Source: Thysanoteuthis rhombus (Eukaryota > Mollusca > Cephalopoda > Oegopsida > Thysanoteuthidae). Taken from it: a DNA stretch of 64,000 nt. The translations under genes and the position numbers were made by a program. Of the stretch, positions 25,440 to 38,094 are shown in pieces. The DNA lies in the NCBI GenBank assembly GCA_963457665.1, contig OY735219.1:17232032-17296031 (forward strand). Direction: 5' to 3'. Numbering within the stretch: position 1 is the stretch's first letter; every line of letters begins with the position of its first letter. The notes under the pieces are model-generated. The model was not told the DNA's origin. It searched no databases and saw nothing but the letters and a program-made list of their open reading frames with translations.

Positions 25440-25950
25440 AAAGGACTTTACTGTAAGAATTCCTTCGGTAATGGAGGATTTTGTAAGGCATGAACTTTGT
25501 ATACGTCAGTCTTGCAGCATATACACTGTAACAGTACGTAAGTAACCTAATAATTGAACTAAGCCATTCCACCCCGAAAAAGGAGTGAAACGAGGTTATA
25601 CCAGCTTGCCAAACTTTTCACAGCCGACTGTGTAATAATCTGAGACCTACACTGGGAAATAAATAGGTATGGACACCAAATACCTAATCAAGCTAACATT
25701 TGCTGAAGACATTGTCTTTTTTGAGAAAAAGGACCCTAAAAAACTAAACGATCAAAAACAAAAACAAAAAACCCCTAACGATCTCCGAATAATGGTACAC
25801 AAAAACTTTGAGAATGCAGCCCACTACATTTACCAAAGATAACGAATCCGTCGAAAAGTCTTCCGACATCCGAGTAAGGCTACAGGACCAATGAATTTTC
25901 CAAGGTTACCAAGTGTTGGTACTGCGCAGTGACGAACTTCCAGTGCAGTG
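25440..25950 (+). mobile_element. LINE fragment, RTE-like, reverse transcriptase region (unit 1)
   Basis: Broken translation contains 'PRKRSETRLYQL', equivalent to the 'KGVRQGDPLSP' motif before the catalytic site. It is followed by a 'LTFAEDIVFF' equivalent of 'LRFADDIVLF' (motif C; in this copy the first Asp is replaced by Glu through gctgaagac) near 25697-25720. Further on are 'AAHYIYQR' and 'SSDIRVRLQDQ', matching the segment that opens the fragment at 4395. It is thus an upstream piece of the same LINE family. Frameshifts and stops are frequent. Confidence 0.65.
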
Positions 25951-26315
25951 AACAGATGCCATATGCACAGACTTTTGAATAGTGACGATGTGTTGTGACG
26001 GCAGCATGAAATACAAAAAAAACAAAAACACAACCAAACAAACAACAAAAAAAAAGCAAAATCATTTGTCTAGTTTTTTATATTTTTTTTCCCGATGGTC
26101 AACAAGGCCATTGTTTGCTCCACCCGAAAATACTACCCTGTCTAGGACAGAAGGGGGGGGGACCTTGCCTATTTCGTTGGGGCAAAAATTGACAAGCAGG
26201 GGATAAGCAAATATTAAAACTTCACTTTCCCTACCTAAGATAAAGAAAAGATTGTGAATAACCGCATAATTTTAGCTGTATTACGTGTGGAACAATTCAT
26301 AAATCTCCACAAGTA

Positions 26316-26319
<4 letters not shown>

Positions 26320-26361
<42 letters not shown>
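26320..26361. repeat. (TA)n microsatellite, unit 1 only
   Basis: About 42 bp of TA at a site that reads simply 'ccataaataattattg' in units 2 (42861) and 3 (56354). This is a dinucleotide expansion confined to one unit. Confidence 0.92.
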
Positions 26362-26364
<3 letters not shown>

Positions 26365-26369
26365 TTGTG

Positions 26370-26587
26370 TCATCCACAGACAGCTGTTTTGATGTATTAT
26401 ATATTTTCAGTGTGGCTATAGACTTTAACCTATCCAGTACCACGAGGCAGAATTGAAACCCTCACATTGGGTCCGGAGGCCGATATCCCACCTTCTGGAC
26501 TAGGGAACTGGGTGCTCAGTAAGGCTGAATTTAAGCAATATATTCATTCACACATAAACTCCTCATTAAACAGAATGCTCTATTACA
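26370..26587 (-). mobile_element. SINE S1, minus strand, unit 1
   Basis: On the minus strand it shows the family's clearest tRNA-like head: A-box-like TAGTCCAGAAGG, then 'cggcctccggaccc', then B-box-like GGTTTCAATTC about 40 bp on. The 'cctcgtggtactgg' and 'agccacactg' segments follow. Present at the same place in all three units. Confidence 0.65.
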
Positions 26588-27287
26588 AAAACAAACGCCA
26601 TTATTACAAGAGCAGTTAGAGAAATAGATATCAACGGAAAATGTCCTTCCCACTGACCCCCTGAATAAGTATAGATCCTTAAAGGCAAAACTACAAGTGT
26701 GACTGGGGCAAATTTATTTCATGTTTAAAACTGTACTCAAATCGTTTCTATATTGAACATTATGAAATAAACCCATCATGCATCTCACTGAATTATTTAT
26801 GTAACACTTTATAAATGTACATTTCAGGTATTCATCTATGAATCTACGTTTCTTATGCTTACATTAGCAAGGAGATAGAGTTGCACCAATCTCCTAATTA
26901 GTATTTTTCCTTGTTTCAATATTCGATACGTAAAATCCATACTTTTGACTTTCCCTGAGGATGTCAAACGGAATTCATCACTGGATTAACTATATTTATC
27001 AATTCGTGAAGGCATTTAGAATTCCAGTTCCGTACATCATAAAGGTTGATTTTTAAGGTCACTCAACGTCACTCCTTGTCTATGAATTTCACAAAATTAT
27101 ATCCACGTTGGAATGAATCGTTATTCTCTATGGGACAAATTTTCATGCCTGAAATTCCCAGAAGAACAATCTGTAATTGTGAGAAAATGAATTATGGGTT
27201 TTATATGGCTGCCACAACTTTTGATGGCGTTGGAACTAGTATTGGTTTGAAAAAGTTCCTTATTTTCCGTTTGGTTATTCTTTTATG

Positions 27288-27331
<44 letters not shown>

Positions 27332-27439
27332 GTTCATGTCATGCACTCACGTTCCATCAAAGACAGACGAGTAATAAAAAAATTCCATTTTTCATTCCAA
27401 TAAATTGCTGATGTTTGACAGCTTCACAGGGTTGCAGTA
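26588..27439. other. Shared non-coding block, unit 1
   Basis: Present in all units between the minus-strand SINE and LINE-B. A frame beginning MIFKVTQRHSLSM (80 codons) is open here and, with changes, at 43558 (79) and 57049 (65). The reading frame shifts between copies before its end, which argues against coding. It ends in a TA/CA microsatellite at 27293-27331. Confidence 0.5.
27293..27331. repeat. (TA)n(CA)n microsatellite, unit 1
   Basis: Same site as 43807 and 57300. Confidence 0.9.
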
Positions 27440-30200
27440 GACAAGAAAACAAAAACAAAAGATACTGAAAACAAGTCTGAAGAATCGTTGCATGACAAGT
27501 TTCGTCAGTTTCGGTACAGTCAAGGACAGTTGACAAACTCCCAAGTTTCCCCTTGCCCAAGCTGTCTCCTCTGCCACCTAAAATGGTGATGCCTAAAGAG
27601 GGGTTGGAGGGAGAGTGGCAGGTAGTGGAAAAAAGTAGGAATGCCCAAATAGCAGGGCCTCCGTCTCTACATGTTCTTGAATGTAGTGGCATCAACAGTC
27701 CCAATAGAGATACCTTGCGGTCATATGCAGACACGGGCTGGAACTGAGGGGTGGGGCACTATTAATTTCACCAATAACCAGACAGCCACTGGAGAAAATT
27801 ACCCTTCCAACCACTCTTCCATCACCGAAAACACTACACAGCCCTCTCCTGAAAACTCAGTCTAACTGTTCCGGGGAAATTTGCCAATCAACAAGAAAAA
27901 AAAAAAACAATTAACGAGGGATGCATATCTGCCGAATAGATCTGGAAACTGTAGAAAAGGTCAAAGTTTAGCAGCAGGCAATTATGGTCCTCAACTTTCA
28001 TTACGTCGAGCATGGCAGGTGCAACTTTCAGGAACCAGCCAGGGTCAAAAAGCTGCTAATCGTCGTATGAGTCAGTGACAGTACACAACAGGTGTGGGTA
28101 ATGATGAGGAATGCAAATAGTGCCTCCAGTATGTCCACCCATTGGCTGTCTTACACCACCAAGAACTACGGACTAAAAAAGCGTTTGCCCGGGAAGGTCC
28201 CTGTATACATGCACCCCTCCCTTTATTGGGTAGCTAAATTAACTTTCCAAGGCACGTTGGTGGGATGTCCTATAACAGTGCCATTAGAACATATGGGCAC
28301 AGAGGCTGCAGGACCCGCTATCGGCGCACTAGAACCCGACATGTGTTGCAACTTTGAATCGGAGGTTGATGAGTAACTCAAAAAGAGCTACGCCCTTTTG
28401 CACTCTTCGACACCTCGAAGTGGGTATTTGTTGCATTCAGGAGACCAACTTTATTCCAACCGATATTAGGGTGTGCTGTCTAAGATGTTGTCATCTCTTC
28501 TCAGCATACTTTGATAATTACACAAGAGCTGTCTCTTGGCTAATAAGCTATGCAATAAACGTGACAGGTTCTCTTATATATGCCAACCTGACGAGCAGAT
28601 TGAGTCGTTGATGTCACCATAAGGCTTCCGTCCTCTGACTGATTGGGATTTATGCGCCAAACAGCCAGGGTGAGCGATTCGATTTCTTCTGGCAGATCGA
28701 TCTGTTCATTGTTTTGTCAAGGTGGGAAGTTTTTGGCAACATTCCAATCACCAGCTTCGATCCCCAGGTAGTCCCTTTATTTACCCCTCTGTCTAACAAC
28801 GCAGAAGTAGATGAATTTCAAAATGAGCTCCACTCCTAAGTACTATGGATCTGGACTAAAAGTAGTTCCCTGAATCTAGTGCAACAGTCCAGTTACATCG
28901 ATCGGATGTTAGGAGAGTCGACCTAAAGCTTTTGGAATGTCCAAGTATCCACAGCCTCTTTTATTCGGATCATTGATTAGTGAGGGTCGGAATAAATTTA
29001 GGTACTTCTAAACCCTTTTAATGTGGTTAATAGAAATTCATCAAATCTTTAATGGATGTAAAGGATTTGGGGGACCAGTTAACACTAACAATTCATCGGG
29101 CACTGAGGGGGGGCATCCTGGGGAACAAATTCTGAGGGCACCTGAGAAGATTAGGTATTCTGCTGTCAAATATAGCAAAAGACTCAATTTTGAGAGATTA
29201 GCGGCACAAAGGACATTAAAATCCTGGATAGAGCAGGGGGTGGACAGAGGGGACTCTAGCAAAGTTAAATAGCTAAGGCATAGCTGGCCTCCTTGCTTAT
29301 TGAAAAGGACCAAGCCTTAGTAGTTAGAGCTAGATTAAAGAGAATGTCCTGAGGAAACGAACATGGCCACTTAACTGCAAGCAGAAGACATTCAGAGTGC
29401 GTCAAGCCGGCATATTGCCAGTGTCACGTCACCGGACGGACCACTTGAGACCACAGACGAAAGCATCTGCAAGGTCTTTCGTACAAAATCTCAGGAGCTT
29501 TTCACAAGGGAACCTGGTCTGAATTTGGCTCAGTTCGACAACTATTTGGCTGACTTCCCTCACCTCGAGGTGCCTGAATCAGCTGGGTATGAGGGGCCCA
29601 TAAGAGATGAAGTCTGGGAGGCGTTGAAGTGCGTGGAGAAGGAGAACACCGCGGGAATTGACGGTCTGCCCTACGAAGTGTATTTGAGGCTGTCGTTCAT
29701 TTTTGTTCATTTGCTGGCATCGATCTTTAACTACTGGTTAAAGCAGGGGAGCATCCCCTGTCGCTTTACCAGAGGGGTGGTGAAATTTCTACGCAAAGAT
29801 AAAAATGATGGGACGGGATAGATAACTACAGGATTAAATACATAATCAAAAATTTTTGCAAAGATCCTGTCCATACGCCTGTAGACTGTGCTGGGTAATC
29901 ATATTAGCCCTTATATGACTTGCCCTATGAAGGGGAAGACTATCCAAGACAACCTGCACACGGTGCGCACGATCATTGAGATATTCGACAAAGGAACTAC
30001 GCTGATCAAATGAGATCAGTCAAAGACCACTTTTTCGATTCAATCTTATCTGCGGCTGGCTTTGGCCAGGACTACTTCTGCTGGATTCCACTCTTGTATG
30101 CATCCCCCAGCTCGGTTGCAGTTGTCTTTCCTCGGTCGGATGTATCCACAGCCAATTCTAGAAAGATGCATGGAAGATTTTTCCAGACTTGAGAAACGTG
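27440..30200 (+). mobile_element. LINE-B1, L1/Tx1-like, unit 1
   Basis: A likely ORF1 end lies at 27480-27870 ('KEGLEGEWQVVEKSRNAQ', 'RDTLRSYADTGWN'). The endonuclease start follows near 28380-28470, with 'ICCIQETNFIP', equivalent to the catalytic 'CIQETH' motif; here the His is Asn. The linker spans about 29020-29520. The reverse transcriptase start is open for 98 codons at 29525-29821 ('ENTAGIDGLPYEVYLRLSFI', 'FTRGVVKFLRKDK'). Then come 'CPMKGKTIQDNLHTVRTIIE' near 29922-29990 and 'ILSAAGFGQDYFCWIPLLYA' near 30040-30100. Many stops and shifts. The 305 bp at 28072-28376 are absent from units 2 and 3. Confidence 0.8.
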
Positions 30201-30479
30201 CATTTCGACGGGGCTGAGGCCCATCGAGCGCCCCAGGCGGAATAGTTTCTCTGCAGAAAGTCGGGACGCTTTGAAGCTTTTCTCATGGTTGAAGGAAGGC
30301 CTCCCTGAAATCCGGCCGTCGTCGAGAATGGCAATAATTTGGATAATAGTGTGTGTGTGTGGGGGGGGGGCTGGCCATCGGAGAAGAGATGGTTGAGAGG
30401 CTCCGTCACTTTGACTGTTAATATTGGGAGTGGGAATTTCACACATTAGGGGAGCCCCTACTTGTCTTTATCTTTTGTC

Positions 30480-32085
30480 CAACTGGAATGGGTGAGTTTA
30501 TACTTCTGTCCCTCCCTTTCATGGATAGGGGACTGTTCAATCTTCTTACTTTTGTTAAGGCATGGCAATATTACAAGATTGTCTTATTGGCTCTGAACAA
30601 TTTGTTCCTTGAAGGGGAGGACTATCCGAAACGTGCATACGGTACGCACGATCATTTAGAAAGTCAATCTTGTCTGCAGCTGGCTTTAGCCAGGACGTTT
30701 GTCTCTTGTATGCGTCTAAGCTCGATGGTGGAAGTATATTCAGTTATGATAAAACCCTTGCAGTTGTCAACTTTCGCAAAGATAAAAGCAAATCCAGTCC
30801 TACGCCCCCACCTGGTTGTAAAACCTCAGTAAAGTACACTTCCTATGTTTGCAGTGCTCGTTACAAACAAGGTTACATCATCGAGATTTGAGAGGTCAGA
30901 GGACAAGGACCCAAACTGTAACAAGTCTGAGGGCTTGTTGCTGGATTTGAGGAGGGATAGCCTTCTTGGTCTGTTCGACTGGGTGGACTGCAAGAGATAC
31001 TCGGCATCTGGTTTGGTCTAGACCTCCAGATCAAGGAAAATTGGCTGGAGATACTGGGAGAGAATGCAGTTAATGTATGGTCTCCTTCATGGAAGGAAAC
31101 TCCTTTGAAGTTATGAATAGCCTGTGCTCTTTGCAAATCTACATTCTTATCCTTTACCGCCTCTCACTACATCCACTCCTGTCTACCGACCAACTAATGG
31201 GAGCGAACCCTGTTCAGACAGGAAGTCTATGGTACCTTGCGTGATCTGTCTGCTCCATCCAGTGGAGGAGGACGTATGTTTGCCAAACATCCAGCTTTGG
31301 CAACATACCTTGCACTTGACTTTCCTAAGTTGGATGTGTACAGAAGGAAACTGCAAGTTCTGGAAGGAAGACCTTAGTGGGTCTTTTCCTGCCTTGGAAA
31401 AAAAAGTTAATTCTGATGAGGCTGAGGCCTGTTGCATGCCATGAAGATGCTCTTCCTACTACCAATGAAGGCCCCTCTACAGCCTGAAGGCAATAATAGG
31501 ATATTAGTAAGGAGTCCGTTCATAGACTAATGAAGGGGCTCGGTCTGACAGAGAAAAAGAGTCGTTCAGTCTGGTCTTGGAAACCCGGGCTGAAGTGACT
31601 CAATAGTGAGTCGTGCGTTTGCCGTATTTAGCACTTGCACTTCTTTCACTGCTACGTCGTACACCCGTTGTACGAGCTATTTGAGGGCTACATGATTTTG
31701 AATCCTTGGGGCACCTTTCTTTGCCCTTAATGCCAGTGCCGCATGTAGCAATATGGTTCTGCCGTTGGATAAGGAAGCTCATGAACCCACTTGGCATCAC
31801 GAGAGTCGTGGTCCGGATGATGCATCAGAAGGGATTCCACAAAAGTTAGCATTTCACTCTTGTTCAACTGGTCACCTGCTTTGAACATGTGCTTAGAATC
31901 AAGGTCAAGATGGGAAAAAATCCCACAGAGTTAGACAGAAGTTGGGCAAAAGTTGTGCAGCTGCTTATTGTGAAAGCTGCTAAATTATATTTCAATAAAC
32001 CATTGTTACCAAAGAATTTTGGGTATCAGAAGAGACTTGCCAGCCCAACCCAAATTAGGGTTGGAGTGATCTGTCCTTTTTAAGT
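30480..32085 (+). mobile_element. LINE-B2, second L1/Tx1-like fragment, unit 1
   Basis: Repeats the RT segment already present in B1 in shortened form: an 'LIGxEQ...KG' equivalent at 30580-30625, then 'AAGFSQDVCLLYAS' near 30675. It continues to 'KANPVLR' (30785), an 'SVKYTSYVCSA' piece, 'NKSEGLLL' (30928), 'LTFLSWMC...FWKEDLSGSFPAL' (31315-31400) and the C-terminal 'RIKVKMGKNPTELDRSW' (31890-31940). That makes it the downstream two-thirds of a Tx1-like ORF2. The catalytic YADD-type motif is not recognisable. Fully decayed. The 280 bp between B1 and B2 (30200-30480) is unassigned and includes a TG run and a G run. Confidence 0.75.
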
Positions 32086-32997
32086 TGTAATTATACCCCT
32101 TTCATCCCCCATAGTTGACAAAATGTTCTCTAGAGGATATGGAAATAAATTTTTTTTCTCATCTAGCCGACAACCCCCGGTTAACTTACTGCTCTGCCAT
32201 ATATCATTGTGCTAGCAATTTTATAATCATAAAACAAACATCTTTCAGATTGTAAATATGGAATTAAATAGAGAAATACTGGTATTGCCGAATGTAAAAT
32301 GAAATTGTTCCTTTGGCGAAGGGAATATTAAAATAAGACTGGGTCAGCAAATGAGACTACTTTCTATTGGACTGTAGACCAGTCCATACCAGTATCATTT
32401 TATATTCAGAAAATAAATAGGTTTAGAAAACATTGATGAAAGCTTGATGTTATACCACGTGGAAAAATTAGCTACAGTTTGAGAAATTCTAATTCTCCAG
32501 TTGAATATGTTGGTAGAGAATTGACTTGAAGAAGCTGTGTAATTCGTTTTCTTTTAAAGAGACGAGTTGGTTTTCATGCAATCTGATATTGAAACCGACA
32601 CGACGGATTTGATATTCACATGGGTGAACACTCAATAGAAATTACAAAGTCATGCCTACTTCTACTTACACATCCCTCATCGTTGAAAACGTGACCTACG
32701 TGGGTAAACACTGTTTACAAACTTGAACGTAGAACATCAATGCAAATAAAACCTTACACAAAATTACATGTATGGCATAAACCATGGTAAAGGGAACTTG
32801 TGTTTGTACAACACTGCTCAGATGCAAAGTTAACTTTTCCAAACCTCAAAGACAGTTACATGGGTAGAAAATCCAAACAAGAGAATCTATACATTGTACC
32901 ATAAGTGTAGGTGGGGGGAACTAGGAAGTTACATTGGTAAAAAGGTGACTGGAGTTACAAACAATGTAAGTTTTCAATTCAAAGCTGCAATGCTCAG
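32086..32997 (+). pseudogene. Non-coding block with possible decayed C2H2 zinc-finger region, unit 1
   Basis: Nothing is recognised in 32086-32550. From 32590 to 32960 a TGGGTGAACA-like phrase recurs at 32621, 32701, 32773 (weak), 32859 and 32935, spaced 72-86 bp. This is near the 84-bp period of C2H2 finger arrays, whose linker codes for HTGEKP. One stretch (32796-32860) reads 'C..LLRCKVNFSKPQRQLH', finger-like but with wrong spacing. If real, it is a badly decayed zinc-finger copy. The evidence is suggestive only. Confidence 0.25.
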
Positions 32998-33025
32998 TCA
33001 TATATATATATATATATATATATAT
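32998..33025. repeat. (TA)n microsatellite, unit 1
   Basis: Short TA run at the same site as 47434 and 59886. Confidence 0.9.
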
Positions 33026-33929
33026 GACCATATATTCGAAATGAAATGATATTGCCAATATTATTTTATTGCATAATATAAAGTGTAATAAAAAAGTTCA
33101 ATGTTGGAATAAAGGCAACTGTTAGAATTTCATTTAGAAGTTACTTTTAATCTAAACCATATAAGAAAGGATTATATTAATGCACAATACAACCATCCCC
33201 CCGAAAGAATTACATCATTTATTCGATAGAAACTAATATGAAATTCCTCAAATGGAATAATACTCAGTATTAGAAATAAATACACCAAAGACTTGAAGGA
33301 CAGCACTTTTACCAAAACTGATTATGATGAAAAAGTAAAGTCAGATTATGTAAACCGTAACTTAGAAGGTACAAAAATCATCTGTTGTACACTGCAGTTC
33401 AATGCTCAAGTAAAAACTGACAGAGAAAATATTCCAATTTCTACCATATCATTTGAAAAATCCATTATGAAAAAATGCAGCATTTTACACAGAAATTGTT
33501 TATCTGATTACACCGAAGGGGGGGGATATGGCATAATAAAATTTATTACCGTAACCCAGTTACTTGTTCTCGATTTAAAACCATTGACACCCTCCCACAG
33601 TTGCTGCAATTTTTTGTTTGGAAGCAACCAAATCTGATCACAGGTTTTTCAGAAGACTGCATCGATGGTGTGAGTATAAAATGCATGCATATCAAGAAAC
33701 CATCAAGGCAACGTTTGTTGGACATTGTAGCCTGCAACTTTAAGAGGATTTGGGCAAAAAATCCCAACCATTATCAAACAAAATGTCATCCACTGCTATT
33801 ATCCCACGTAAAGTGCCCTCTTTTGAATACGTGGGGATATAAAGTTAAAACAATACATTAAGTATTGCCTTTTCCCCTTCCACATATGACCTGAGAAGCC
33901 CTACTTATAGTTTGCATGTTCTACCGTAT
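33026..33929. other. Unassigned block ahead of hAT fossil, unit 1
   Basis: Contains a 114-codon frame at 33293-33637 and an 86-codon frame at 33601-33861 on the + strand. Unit 3 has counterparts (60189-60434, shortened). I recognise no family. They could be the N-terminal part of the transposase fossil that follows, but no BED finger is visible. Most of this block is missing from unit 2. Confidence 0.4.
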
Positions 33930-34620
33930 TGAATTTGATAATCAGGTACAAGTCATAAAAAAATGCACCGGCATTACGAACAAACCATGCAATTAGTCAA
34001 AACATTTCAGCATTTGCTGAAGCAGCAACACTCCTTTTCAAATATGTCAAGTTAATGAGAAAAAAAAGCTACATAAGCTGTCCAAGAGCAATTGGTTGGT
34101 AAGGAAGTGCTAATTCCTTTGTCAAATTACGATGTATTGAAAGCTGAAGCATTTTTTACTTTGCAGATTGATTAATCAATGGATAAGAACGATACACAAC
34201 TCGTGTATCATTTCCCGAACAAGGCCAAGGGGAATTGGAGTATTCTTTTTTGCCTACCAGTCGTCCAGCAAATTATAGGGGGCAGGGTAATCCAAACTGG
34301 ACAATGTGATGGAGAGTGATAATCATTCTTGTAGCAAATATATTGTTATTACAGACAGTACTGCAGCCATAGTTGGGAAAGGAAAGCAGGAAGGGGTCAC
34401 CGCTTGCGTCAAAGATAAGTGTACCTTACGTTGCTTCCTTCAACGATAAGTGCTGGTTGCCCGAAAATAACTTGACATTGTCACATGGAAGAGTCCTTGA
34501 AAAAAAATTTAAAAAAAAGAAAAAAAAGAAAAGGATTCAACTGTCCGTATATTCTTATTGACTAAAATGTAAAGGCAATGTATTCAAACGATGATTGACT
34601 GGTAAAATAGTGTTTAATGA
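33930..34620 (+). pseudogene. hAT (ZBED5/GTF2IRD2-like) transposase fossil, unit 1
   Basis: Near 34110-34260 the broken translation reads 'VLIPLSNYDVLKAEAFFTLQID' and 'ILFCLPVVQ'. This matches the 'PFFALQIDESTDVS...FLFCKPL' region of hAT-derived ZBED5/SCAND3/GTF2IRD2-type proteins, where the first catalytic Asp of the RNase H fold lies. In this copy the DES is interrupted by a stop. Near 34342-34440 a second piece reads 'VITDSTAAIVGKGKQEGVTA' and 'CTLRCFLQR', matching 'VCTDGAAAMTGKRSGVVA...HCFLHR'. The rest of the transposase is not recognisable. This is a plain DNA transposon or a copy of a domesticated relative, and it is dead. Confidence 0.6.
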
Positions 34621-37600
34621 CTCCAGTTTGAGTAATTGAATCGGCTCAACTTGTCATTTAAAAAAGTTGATTTGGATAGATTCGGGAAATACACGCCATG
34701 GAAATGAGTATCACCAAATGGCAACGTCCATAAAGGCTCCAATAGCGAACATTTGGAAATCACCCAGACAGAGGGAGGGAAAGTAAACAATTGGATCTGG
34801 AAAAGTTAAAACAGTTTCCAACCGTCTGTTGCGGCCCAAAAATGGAAACATTCCCTTGATCTGGAATGAAAAACATTGCCAGTCAGACAAGGGTGAATGA
34901 CTTAAATGGGAAGTTTAACACTGAGCTACATCGGGGGAGATTATGGCGCATATGATTTCTGTAGCTTATTGCATACCCTTCCACACAATTTGATTGTGAC
35001 TTTTGGAAGTTTGCAGTTATTGATTGTTAGCTAAAGCGTAGGGGGGGATAATTGCACATGAATTGTTCCAAGCTTCTGACTGGTCATTTATTGTTGGCTA
35101 CAAATTCAAGCAGTACCTATGATTGCTGCATTTATTTTCTATCTTTACATTTTAATCTCTGCATATGCATTTGTATAGTCAGTGGCTTTTTCCACTTTAA
35201 TTATTTCACGGCATGCTAATACAAGAAGCTGTGTTGTGTCAAGTATCATCTTTGTTATATACACACACACACGGAGATATTAGTATATGCGCTATATTAT
35301 TTTCAACTGACAAACTTACATGTTTTTATTCCATTTCCTTTCATATTTTCTGTGTCTCAAATTAAACATTTGAGATGGACACAATCCAATAAATCGAGGG
35401 ACTTTTGGAGATATTGTCAGACCCAGATACATGGATGCTTTGAACTTTTAAAGTGAAGTGAAAGTGCTTAGGAAGGACTCAATTTGGCTCTTGCCATCCT
35501 TTATTAGTTGGGCTGTCAGTCAAAACCTTTACAATATTATCCTTTCACACCTCAGAGTTGGGCTTCTCAAGTAAGAATTGTCCGAAAAACAGGAACATTT
35601 AAGGCTTTTGATTTAAAATGGTTCTTATTTCAGCCCAATTCAATCTTATGATTTAAATGTCTCAAAGTTTCCTATTACATTCGGCATGCTACGAATCAAC
35701 TCCGATGATAATTCCCTTACTTTGTTTTCTCTTCTGATCAGAACACATTTCCCACAAACTACCGTAGATACCAAAGGTCTGATTGGCGATAATACCAATG
35801 TTATCAGCCTAAACTGGTATCGTGGATTTGGACTGCTAGGGGCAACTCGAATTCAATGCAATACACTAGTTCCAACGATCGAATTTCTAGATTGATCTGA
35901 CATAGAATGCTTTTGGTGTTCAAGTTTCCATAGCGAGTTCTCAGATTAGTTACCATCTGCATAAGGTCAAGCTAAGCTAAAAATGAATTTGAAATCAAAC
36001 CTGACTTGAATTTATAGTAGTTCAAGCTGTTCAAAAGCGGGATGTTGAAGTATAGGTCGAAGAACTTGTTTTAACGAAACACATTTTTGAAATGCGTGAA
36101 TTCCAAAGGTTGATCCTATGTAAAAGAAAAGAATGTCTTCCAAGGGAATAAGTATGGACAGAGATTTGAGTGTATGAGAAATCCAGATCACTTCAGATCA
36201 ACTATGCCATATCACCAGATGGAGAGCAGGTGACCTCGAAGTTTTAATTCGACTGACTTTCCAAACATCAAGACAACTGAGGCAACACTGAAATTTTCCC
36301 ACAACAGGGGAAAGTGTCAGAAAGCCATGGAACAGAAAGGATACCAGGGATATTTTTTCATTAAGCATCGGATAAAAACAAGGAGTATTGGGGAATTACC
36401 AAATTCTGTAAAAATGTTGCATTGTGTCGTGCCAAAAGATAACTAATACACGGCTTCAATCATTCGTCCAAGGCTACTCAATTAGTCCCAGAAGACTAAA
36501 AGATCAGCTGACAGTAACATTAGGAAAGGAATAGATACTGGGAGTGGAAACTCATGTGAAGAGTGTGTACCCATGCCCAGGGATATGCAGAAAACAATTT
36601 CAGTACTCCCAACGTTTTACAGACTTTATATCAGTAAAAATGGATGAATGAATACACCAAGTTCTGGTCTTATGACAAACACTTTATAGCCTAAATCCAT
36701 GGTCAGTCAAATTGTAATCCAAGAGATCAGAGGCTTGTTGGGAAGGAAATTGGGAAACATGGATCTCCCCCACCACATGAGTCATCCCAAGACCAATATA
36801 TAGGGACGGTATTTGAGCTTTTATCCGGTGATGCTCTAGAATCAGATCCTTTGAATGTTATGGAAACGGGGATTCTACTTGGACGACCACATTGTTTCAG
36901 GAGAAAGCACATACTGTCAAAATATCTGGCAGAACTTGACATTACATCCACAGTAAGATAGACGAAGACAAGCCCGTGGGTCTTTTTGTCACTTCTCAAA
37001 AGAGGCTGATCGGTTCACTAGAGCAAAGATAATTTAAAGAGAAAAAAAAAGGCAAAATGAAAACCCCAAAGATCGTGTCAGGAAGTACAGGTACCCGATA
37101 TTCTCACCTGATATGAAAGACTTCTAGACTTCAAATGGAACTATTCAAAGACGAGTGATTTCCCCTACCGACCAATAATATCAAAAGGTCTTCCACAGTT
37201 CTTTGCCAAAATTATCAACTGAATGATTCATTATTCTCTCTGCAAAACACTTGCCGTAATTTTGTCGCGGATACGACCCCCTGTGATTCACTCCCTTAGC
37301 TTACCAATCTGAAGAGATTGGAAGCGGGCTGGAGAAAATGAATGATCGATACCCATTGAAGTGGGTTTGATTTGTTTAGTAAGACAACTGACCTGGCCAG
37401 CATTTCAATTTTAGTGTCAAAATATTGGAGTGTTTTGTTTCACTTTGATACTTGAGAATTTAGTTTTCACACGGTTGCTTGACAAGTTCAGCAGCCAATT
37501 GACGGACATTTCTTTTGTCATGAGTGCATACAAGCTAGTTACTGATTTATTTCTTCTAAATGTAGTCCAATGTATCCGATTTATGCAGTTCCAAAGATCT

Positions 37601-38094
37601 TTATTGTAAACATCTGTTCATAAAATTCGTTATGTTTTCACTTGGAGAATTACTAAGTGCAGCTAAGAAAACTGTACTGTGTCGTGCTAAATGAGAACGT
37701 GCTTTGTCTGAGATGTCCATAGTCTTCAACAAAGATAATTTGGCTGGCTTTAACGTTTGGAGAAACAGTTCAATGATTGAAACTCATTTGATGAGTGGTT
37801 ATGCCTACGCCCGCCAAGATACAGGGAGCAATTTCAGGTCTTTGCAGGCTTGTTTATATCCGTGCAAAAAATGAATTCATCGAAATATTGGTCAAATGCA
37901 AAATCAAAATGTAATTTTAGAATCAAGATTGGTTTCGTAACGGAGAAAATTCGTGGCCCCTTTAATTGCAACTCAATTGTATTCCAAAAGAGTAGAAGAT
38001 TGATTGACAATTTTTTCTGATTTCGAAAAAGAACGAAATTTCTTCCTACCACAAGTGATCCATAGAAAAATCACCAAGTTCTAAGATTATCCCT
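34621..38094. other. Long shared anonymous block, unit 1
   Basis: About 3.5 kb common to all units, with no recognised family. It holds a 69-codon frame at 35686-35895 and a 90-codon minus-strand frame at 36727-36999 that stay open in units 2 and 3. Between units 1 and 3 the first differs at seven sites by eye, six of which change the amino acid, so there is no sign of protein constraint. A short CA run sits at 35260-35272. Confidence 0.5.

Noticed and set aside
29041-29313. 90-codon minus-strand frame over LINE-B
   Set aside because: It is a shadow of the LINE coding strand; the + strand reads the Tx1-like linker.
35686-35895. 69-codon frame open in all three units, as a possible conserved small gene
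   Set aside because: Between units 1 and 3, six of seven base differences change the amino acid, so there is no purifying selection. Openness follows from recent duplication.
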